DNA of 64,000 nucleotides from Luteolibacter rhizosphaerae (lineage in GTDB: Bacteria; Verrucomicrobiota; Verrucomicrobiia; Verrucomicrobiales; Akkermansiaceae): contig NZ_JAPDDR010000003.1 in NCBI RefSeq assembly GCF_025950095.1, positions 124,001 through 188,000 on the forward strand. Direction: 5' to 3'. The notes beneath the pieces are model-generated. The model was not told where the DNA came from and did no database searches. It was given only the letters and a program-made list of their open reading frames with translations. The position numbers and the translations under genes were made by a program. Numbering within the stretch: the stretch's first letter is position 1; each line of letters begins with the position of its first letter. This document shows, piece by piece, positions 58,543-64,000 of this stretch.

Positions 58543-61365
58543 ATGACCGCAGCCGAGATCCGCCAGAGCTTCCTCGATTTCTTCCGTGAGAAGCAGCACA
58601 CCATCGTGCCCTCCGCCTCGCTGCTGCCGCAGTCGCCGGGTCTGCTCTTCACGAACGCGGGGATGAACCCTTTCGTCCCCTACTTCTTGGGCGTTGAGAA
58701 GGCACCCTACGATCCGCCGCGCGCCGCGGACACGCAGAAGTGCATCCGCGCGGGCGGCAAGCATAACGACCTGGAGGATGTCGGCTACGACACGTACCAC
58801 CACACGTTCTTCGAAATGCTGGGGAACTGGTCCTTCGGCAACTACTTCAAGAAGGAGGCGATCCACTGGGCTTGGGAGCTGGTGGTCGAGCGCTGGGGCC
58901 TGCCCGCGCACCGCCTGCACGCTTCCGTCTATGCACCGCAGCCGGGCGACCCGGGTCACTTCGACCAAGAAGCATGGGATATCTGGGCCGAGCTCTACAT
59001 CTCCAAGGGCTGCGACCCGAATGTCCAGATCGTGCACGGCAACCGGAAGGACAACTTCTGGCAGATGGGCGAGACCGGTCCCTGCGGTCCCTGCTCCGAG
59101 TTGCACGTGAACCTGACCCCGGCCGGCGACCCGATGGAGGGACGCCTGCTGGTGAACAACGACTCGGACCTCTGCATCGAGATCTGGAACCTCGTCTTCA
59201 TCCAATACAACGGCGAGGCCGACGGGACCTTCCGCGAGCTGCCCTCCAAGCACGTCGATACCGGCATGGGCTTCGAGCGTGCCTGCTCGATCATCCAGGG
59301 CACGAAGGGCTTCACCGACTTCTCGCAGAAGCCTAGTAATTACGCGACGGACGTTTTCCAGCCGATCTTCCGCAAGATCGAGGAGCTGAGCGGGAAACCC
59401 TACGCAAACATCTACCCGCCGCTGAATGCGGACCGCACGGCCTTCACGGAAGAGATGAAGGAGGCGATCGCTTTCCGCGTGATCGCGGATCATCTGCGCA
59501 CGCTTTCGTTCTCGATCGCGGACGGGATCATGCCGGGCAACACCGGCCGGAACTACGTACTGCGCCGTATCTTGCGCCGCGCGGTGAAGTACGGGCGCCA
59601 GCTTGGTTTTTCCGGCGAGAAGCCATTTTTCGGCGCGCTGGTGGGGACCTTGGTGCAGGAAATGGGCGCCGCTTTCCCCGAGATCAAGAACCGCGAGGAA
59701 TCCATCCGCAAGACGCTGGAGCAGGAAGAGGCGAGCTTCAACCGAACGCTCGACCGCGGCCTGAAGCTTTTCGAAGACGCGGTGAAGGATGCGAAGGACG
59801 GCCGCATTTCCGGCGAAGTCGTCTTCGAACTCTACGACACTTACGGCTTCCCGGACGACCTAACCGCGCTGCTCGGCAGCGAGCGCGGGCTGACAGTGGA
59901 TACCGAGGGCTACAAGGCCCTGATGGAGCAGGCCAAGCAGATCAACCGCGAGGCCCGCACCTCGGTGGTGGTCCGCGCGCTGGATATTTCGACCGACGCC
60001 GTGACCGCCTTCACGGGCTTCGACGCCGACGAGGCGGAAGCCACGGTGCTGGAGGTGCACCCGCAGGAAGACGCGCTCTTCGTGATCACGGACACGACGC
60101 CTTTCTACGCCGAGATGGGCGGCCAGTCCGGAGATACGGGAAGTCTCGTAATTGATGGCAGCGAGTATCCGGTCAACGGCGTGCAACAGGTCGGCAAGGC
60201 GCGCGCACATATTGTCGACGGCTCCGTATCCGTGAAGCCCGGTGACAAGGTGACGCTGAAGCTGGATGCTACCCGTCGCCGCCCGATCGAGGCACACCAC
60301 ACGGCGACGCACTTGCTCCACTGGGCGCTGCACGAAGTCGTTTCGAAGGACGCGGCGCAACAAGGCTCCTCGGTGGACGAGAACCGCCTGCGCTTCGACT
60401 TCAACAGCGGGGCAGTGACTGCCGAGCAGATCGCGGAGATGGAAGAAAAGGTGAACGCCTGCATCATCGAGAACGATGCGGTGTCCTGGAAGGAAGTGCC
60501 GCATTCGGAGGTGAAGGGCCGGGCAGACATCATGCAGTTCTTCGGCGACAAATACGGCGAGTTCGTGCGCGTGGTGCAGATCGGCGGCGGGCGAGGCGAC
60601 CTGACCGGCTACTCGATGGAACTGTGCGGCGGCACGCACGTGCGCAACACCGCGGAGATCGGTCTTTTCAAGATCAAGAGCGAGGGCGCGATCGCTTCCG
60701 GCGTGCGCCGGATCGAAGCGGTTTGCGGTGCGAGCACGCTAGCCTTCCTGAAGGAATCCGCGGCCCAGCTCGACGCCGACACGAAGGCGGCGGAGGCGAA
60801 GCTGCAGGCCGCGAACGAGAAGCTCGCGAGCATCGGTGAAGCCGGCGTGCCCGGGAAAGACTCGCCGCTGCCGGACGTGGAATCCTACTACGAAGCCGCG
60901 GACATCCGCGCGATCAACGATGCCTTCAAGGCCGCACGTGCCGCGCTGGAAGCCACCAAGGAGGCCTCGATCGAAGCAGAGAAGCGCTTCAAGAAACTCC
61001 AAGCCGGTGCCGCCGCCAAACAGGCGGATGCCGCTCTGGCCGAACTGATCGCAGCGGGTGGGCCGATCGTGGCCAGCTTCGAGGCGGATGCCTCGCTCCT
61101 GCAAGAGCTGCTCAACGGTATGAAGAAGCAGGGCTTCACCGGCGCGGGCTTCGTGATCGTCGACGATGGCGACAAGCTGCACCTGGGTGCCTACTGCGGT
61201 GATGCCGCGCAGGCCACCGGCCACAAGGCCGGGGATATCCTGCGGGATCTCGCGGCGATCGCCGGTGGCAAGGGCGGCGGCAAGCCGGACCAAGCCCGCG
61301 GCGCGGCGCCGGAACGCGGGAAGCTGGGCGAGATCGTGGAAGCGGCGAAGGCGCGATTGGTCTAA
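58543..61365 (+). CDS. alaS: Alanyl-tRNA synthetase
   Basis: The 940-residue class II synthetase charges tRNA-Ala. It starts MTAAEIRQSFLDFFREKQHTIVPSASLLP, the classic first motif, followed by the class II catalytic domain (about 1-250; FTNAGMNPFVPYFLG, CIRAGGKHNDLEDVG). The editing domain contains HHTATHLLHWAL and CGGTHVRNTAEIG, giving the HxxxH and CxxxH zinc and editing ligands. A coiled coil and the C-Ala/DHHA1 domain (about 800-940) end with GGGRGDL-like glycine-rich segments. Length is a little above the usual 875. The start is ATG 58543. Confidence 0.97.
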   Translation: MTAAEIRQSFLDFFREKQHTIVPSASLLPQSPGLLFTNAGMNPFVPYFLGVEKAPYDPPRAADTQKCIRAGGKHNDLEDVGYDTYHHTFFEMLGNWSFGNYFKKEAIHWAWELVVERWGLPAHRLHASVYAPQPGDPGHFDQEAWDIWAELYISKGCDPNVQIVHGNRKDNFWQMGETGPCGPCSELHVNLTPAGDPMEGRLLVNNDSDLCIEIWNLVFIQYNGEADGTFRELPSKHVDTGMGFERACSIIQGTKGFTDFSQKPSNYATDVFQPIFRKIEELSGKPYANIYPPLNADRTAFTEEMKEAIAFRVIADHLRTLSFSIADGIMPGNTGRNYVLRRILRRAVKYGRQLGFSGEKPFFGALVGTLVQEMGAAFPEIKNREESIRKTLEQEEASFNRTLDRGLKLFEDAVKDAKDGRISGEVVFELYDTYGFPDDLTALLGSERGLTVDTEGYKALMEQAKQINREARTSVVVRALDISTDAVTAFTGFDADEAEATVLEVHPQEDALFVITDTTPFYAEMGGQSGDTGSLVIDGSEYPVNGVQQVGKARAHIVDGSVSVKPGDKVTLKLDATRRRPIEAHHTATHLLHWALHEVVSKDAAQQGSSVDENRLRFDFNSGAVTAEQIAEMEEKVNACIIENDAVSWKEVPHSEVKGRADIMQFFGDKYGEFVRVVQIGGGRGDLTGYSMELCGGTHVRNTAEIGLFKIKSEGAIASGVRRIEAVCGASTLAFLKESAAQLDADTKAAEAKLQAANEKLASIGEAGVPGKDSPLPDVESYYEAADIRAINDAFKAARAALEATKEASIEAEKRFKKLQAGAAAKQADAALAELIAAGGPIVASFEADASLLQELLNGMKKQGFTGAGFVIVDDGDKLHLGAYCGDAAQATGHKAGDILRDLAAIAGGKGGGKPDQARGAAPERGKLGEIVEAAKARLV

Positions 61366-61384
61366 CGCGACGCGTTACGGCCGC

Positions 61385-61810
61385 TCAAGCCTGCCAATCT
61401 TTGGGGAGGCGCACGGGCTTGCCCTCGGGCATTTGCACGAGGGCGAGGGCCTGTCGGCAGGTGATGAGCAGAGCGTCATCGCTCTCGCGGCGGACTTCGA
61501 AGGCACACCAGAAGCGGGCGCGCTGCATCTCATCGAGCCGGCCATGAAGCAGCAGGACATCGCCGAGCGTAGCGGGGCGGCGGTAGTCGATCTCCGTGCG
61601 GACGACGACCGGGAAAAGCTTGGTATCCGCCATCGACTTGAGGTCCATGCCCATCTTCGCGGCGAGGCGGGTGCGGCAGGTTTCGATCATCCGCAGGTAG
61701 GCCAGATTGTGGACGACGCCGCCGATGTCGGTATCGAAGAACATCACTTCCTCACGGGTGCTGGTGTGGAGATCGGCGGGTAAAGGCATGCAGGAGAAAA
61801 CCAGCTCCAT
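61385..61810 (-). CDS. Acyl-CoA thioesterase, YbgC/4HBT family
   Basis: The 141-residue hotdog-fold protein contains EEVMFFDTDIGGVVHNLAYLRMIETCR, in which the Asp of the 4HBT catalytic motif (FxDTDxxGxVxxxxY) is present. A TEIDYRRPATLGDVL strand follows. YbgC-like enzymes hydrolyse acyl-CoA thioesters and are often near tol-pal genes, not seen here. Start: ATG 61810 has GGAAG five bases upstream; ATG 61789 is an alternative. It is convergent with alaS, and a small palindrome (61363-61377) lies at the alaS stop codon. Confidence 0.85.
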   Translation of the reverse strand: MELVFSCMPLPADLHTSTREEVMFFDTDIGGVVHNLAYLRMIETCRTRLAAKMGMDLKSMADTKLFPVVVRTEIDYRRPATLGDVLLLHGRLDEMQRARFWCAFEVRRESDDALLITCRQALALVQMPEGKPVRLPKDWQA

Positions 61811-61896
61811 CCAATCTTCCAACCCCCAATCGGCACCGTGTTTTGGATAGCCCGGGAGGTAATTCCGGCTCGCGGCGGAGCGTATGGGTGGCTAGC

Positions 61897-63642
61897 ATGG
61901 AGGCGATGAGATGGCTGGCATTGGCCTTGGTGGCGCTCGCGACGGAGGGAAGGGCGGAGTTCGTGGCTCCGGCCGAGGGGCCCGTGCCTTTCCGGCGGGA
62001 TAAACTGCCGGTCGACGTGGACACGATGTCATCCCTTTCCCGGCAAGTGCTGACCCTGACCGGAGCCCCGCTGGCGGAAGGCGCTCCCGGATGGCGCGGC
62101 ATGGCGCAGATGACCGCGCTAGCCCTGGCCTTGGATCCGGCGAACCGCCAAGCTCGCGAGCTACTTACCCGGCTTCAGGCGGGCGAGTCCCCTGACAAAG
62201 TGCCCGTGAAGGAGATCGAGCGCAACTTAGGCCGGGCGTGGCAGGTAGCCGGGTGGCTTGAGATGCCCGAGGCCGGGCCCGATGCACAGGCACTCGCCGC
62301 CTGCCTGGAGGACGTGCTGGTGCTGGCCGATCCCACCCACCCGAAAGCCGAGGAGCGCCGGGAGAGCGGGGAACTGGGTGCATGGAAAGACTGGATCGCC
62401 CCGGAAAGCGCGTTCCAGCCGAAGACGGCCCCCGAGCCCGAGGAAACCGAGCCCGCGATGGACGAAACGCCTGCCAGCGTGGGCATCGCCCTAGCCGATC
62501 TTTCCGTGGCCGCGCCGATGTGGATCAGCGACAAGACCTCGGAAACCAACGTTCTGAAGGTGGTTCCCGTGCACCTGAAAGCGGCTGAAGGAGGTGAAGG
62601 CAACCCTCTCACCTTGGCCGTCGCCGGAGGTGAGGCATCCCCGGCCATCACGGCGGCGGCAGCGAACGTGACGAACTTCATCGCCCGCCGGCATCCGGAT
62701 CTCGGGAAGACCCAAGGCGTTTTCTCATGGGAGAAGGAGAAGTCCTTCGCCGCGGCATGGAACGGGGCCTCGCTCTCAGGGACCTGCGTGCTGCTTCTGG
62801 ATGGAGCGATCACGGGCAAAGCCCCGCTTTCCAGCACCTTCGCGGTGGTGGAGAGCGACGGAAAGCTAGGCCTGCCGCCCCACTTCTGGAAATCCTTGCG
62901 GACGCTTTCCGCGACTCCGGACGTGGGAGGGCGGCTGATCCTGCCGAGCGCCGCTGCGGACTACCTGACCGGCCTCGTGGTGCTGGACGACGCCGCTTTC
63001 TTCCTGAAATTCGAGGTCCTGCTGGCGGAGACGGCAGATCAACTCTGCGATCTGGGCGGCGGCAGTCCGAAACCCGAGCTCCAGGATGCCTACACGCGGT
63101 TCAGCGAGATCAAGAAAGCGGCCGGCGGCAAACAACTCGGTGCCTTCGTGGCCCACCCTACGACTCAAGCCCGTCTGAACCAACTCGCTGCCTCGCTGCC
63201 GCAGCATGCCTCCGCCCGCATGCTGGCGCTGCAGGGCTCCGGCAACCGGCCTCGCTTCCTGCAACGCGCGGTGCTGGCCGAGGAACTCCGCGACGCGCTG
63301 GAACCGATCACCATGTTGGCCTCCACCAGCACCGACAAGCTGGTGCCCAAGCAGCTCGACCAGATCCACGAGCAATCCCGCGAGAAGCTCGATAAGATGG
63401 GCGGCTTCATCGACATCCGCGACCGCGACCTGCACAAGTCGGCGGTAGCTGCCGCCGACAGCGTGCGCACCTTGGCCCGTATGCTCGACAAGAAGGATGA
63501 CGATTATCGCACGAGCCTTATCCTCAAACAGATGGCTGCCCATCGGGCGGCATGGAATGAATACATCGCGGCGGTGGAGGTGCTGACCAAGGCTGCCGGG
63601 GATGAGGGGGCATTTCCGATCCCGAAGCCGCTGGCCGAGTGA
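61897..63642 (+). CDS. Exported protein with possible degenerate Lon-like (S16) domain
   Basis: The 581-residue protein has a signal peptide (about 1-20, ending EGRAEF). Residues 30-185 are helical, with a repeat-like pattern. Residues about 200-370 resemble the Lon proteolytic fold (SETNVLKVVPVHLKAA; TCVLLLDGAITGKAPLSSTFAVVESDG; GRLILPSAAADYLTGL). The usual serine motif (GPSAG) is replaced by GASLSG and the Lys of the dyad is not obvious. It may therefore be inactive or misassigned. The C-terminal part (about 380-560) is helical. Start at ATG 61897 precedes the signal peptide; ATG 61906 is an alternative. Confidence 0.5.
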   Translation: MEAMRWLALALVALATEGRAEFVAPAEGPVPFRRDKLPVDVDTMSSLSRQVLTLTGAPLAEGAPGWRGMAQMTALALALDPANRQARELLTRLQAGESPDKVPVKEIERNLGRAWQVAGWLEMPEAGPDAQALAACLEDVLVLADPTHPKAEERRESGELGAWKDWIAPESAFQPKTAPEPEETEPAMDETPASVGIALADLSVAAPMWISDKTSETNVLKVVPVHLKAAEGGEGNPLTLAVAGGEASPAITAAAANVTNFIARRHPDLGKTQGVFSWEKEKSFAAAWNGASLSGTCVLLLDGAITGKAPLSSTFAVVESDGKLGLPPHFWKSLRTLSATPDVGGRLILPSAAADYLTGLVVLDDAAFFLKFEVLLAETADQLCDLGGGSPKPELQDAYTRFSEIKKAAGGKQLGAFVAHPTTQARLNQLAASLPQHASARMLALQGSGNRPRFLQRAVLAEELRDALEPITMLASTSTDKLVPKQLDQIHEQSREKLDKMGGFIDIRDRDLHKSAVAAADSVRTLARMLDKKDDDYRTSLILKQMAAHRAAWNEYIAAVEVLTKAAGDEGAFPIPKPLAE

Positions 63643-63746
63643 AACGATTTTTCACAGACAATAAGGCTGTTGTGAGGAATTCCTTGCAAGGGTAGTATTC
63701 CCGCGTCCCTGTTCCGCGCGCAGTCACCCCCTTTCACCCCTTACCC

Positions 63747-64000
63747 ATGCAACAAGGCATTCGACGCCTTATGGCACTGGTCGCCGTTTTTGCGGTGGCC
63801 TTCGGTGCCGTTTACCTGATCCGCAATGGCACCTCCGGGCTATCCCGCCTCTGGGATGGCCGGGGCGGCGGTTCCGCGCCCCAGCACCGGCCGGAGCGGG
63901 CCACCCTGCCGGACCGCCCGCCGCTCGAACTGGGCGACGTGGAACTCCTTGCCCGCCTCGATGCGGAGTACTCCAAGCTGACGGAAGCCGTGGTGCCATC
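63747..64000 (+). CDS. N-terminal fragment, probably an HtrA-like exported protease (truncated by window end)
   Basis: I translated this from ATG 63747 to the end of the window (84 codons plus two bases). It has a membrane anchor or signal (RLMALVAVFAVAFGAVYLI, about 7-25), a Gly/Pro/Arg-rich linker, then LLARLDAEYSKLTEAVVPS. In trypsin-like HtrA proteases that last stretch is followed by VVSI and the catalytic domain, so this is the likely identity. The catalytic residues lie outside the window, and the call rests on this short segment. Confidence 0.5.
   Translation, partial: MQQGIRRLMALVAVFAVAFGAVYLIRNGTSGLSRLWDGRGGGSAPQHRPERATLPDRPPLELGDVELLARLDAEYSKLTEAVVP

Overview
The window is a chromosomal piece of a GC-rich (roughly 60-65 %) Gram-negative bacterium that looks like Verrucomicrobiota, probably a Luteolibacter-like member of the Verrucomicrobiaceae. 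The lineage is inferred from gene content: a ThuA plus PVC-type membrane-bound dehydrogenase plus CxxCH cytochrome fusion, twin-arginine Gfo/Idh/MocA oxidoreductases, many large secreted proteins with LamG, RCC1, beta-helix or choice-of-anchor D modules, a PEP-CTERM protein, and orphan prepilin-like proteins. No rRNA, tRNA, CRISPR array, transposase or phage gene was recognised.

Layout. 1-444: 5' part of leuA on the minus strand. 805-10620: a twin RCC1-propeller secreted protein, a GAF-LytTR regulator, the ThuA/cytochrome fusion and a C39-like peptidase. 10694-11214: a RelE/ParE toxin-antitoxin pair. 11335-17670: an EamA exporter, a minus-strand operon of a nucleoside-type MFS transporter and a Gfo/Idh/MocA protein, a second divergent Gfo/Idh/MocA gene and a SUMF1-family protein. 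17796-20374: an esterase/phytase-like secreted protein and a LolC/E-type permease. 20441-28738: a YqiJ-like membrane protein, a YqiK-like flotillin and a 1693-residue AAA ATPase, with a small GxxExxY gene bounded by 29-bp inverted repeats lodged between the last two. 28793-30954: a Phd/VapC pair, an amidohydrolase and a pseudopilin. 30962-34072: rmuC, superoxide dismutase and a LuxR-type regulator. 34277-39921: three secreted-protein genes (LamG/GANxGW, beta-helix plus seven-repeat propeller, triplicated beta-helix). 39994-42989: a four-PDZ HtrA protease and a paralogue lacking catalytic residues. 43079-47137: a double-LamG protein and lpd. 47477-51738: two overlapping LysR regulators, then two paralogous secreted proteins sharing a CTTAT-N6-ATAAG palindrome upstream. 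51827-64000: small unknown proteins, ribD, a TPR/STN protein, a histidine kinase and response regulator, an SDR, a pseudopilin, an RRM protein, alaS, a thioesterase, a possible Lon-like protein and the start of a probable HtrA-like gene.

How the genes fit together. Core functions (leuA, lpd, ribD, alaS, sod, rmuC) are scattered among lineage-specific secreted and surface proteins. The Gfo/Idh/MocA, MFS, ThuA-cytochrome and SUMF1-family genes suggest uptake and oxidation of sugars or nucleosides from complex polysaccharide. The most unusual locus is the YqiJ/flotillin/giant-ATPase cassette with its inverted-repeat-bounded GxxExxY insert. The LysR pair with its two palindrome-marked secreted targets is a plausible small regulon. 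All functions come from reading translated sequence and recalled family knowledge; no database search was run.
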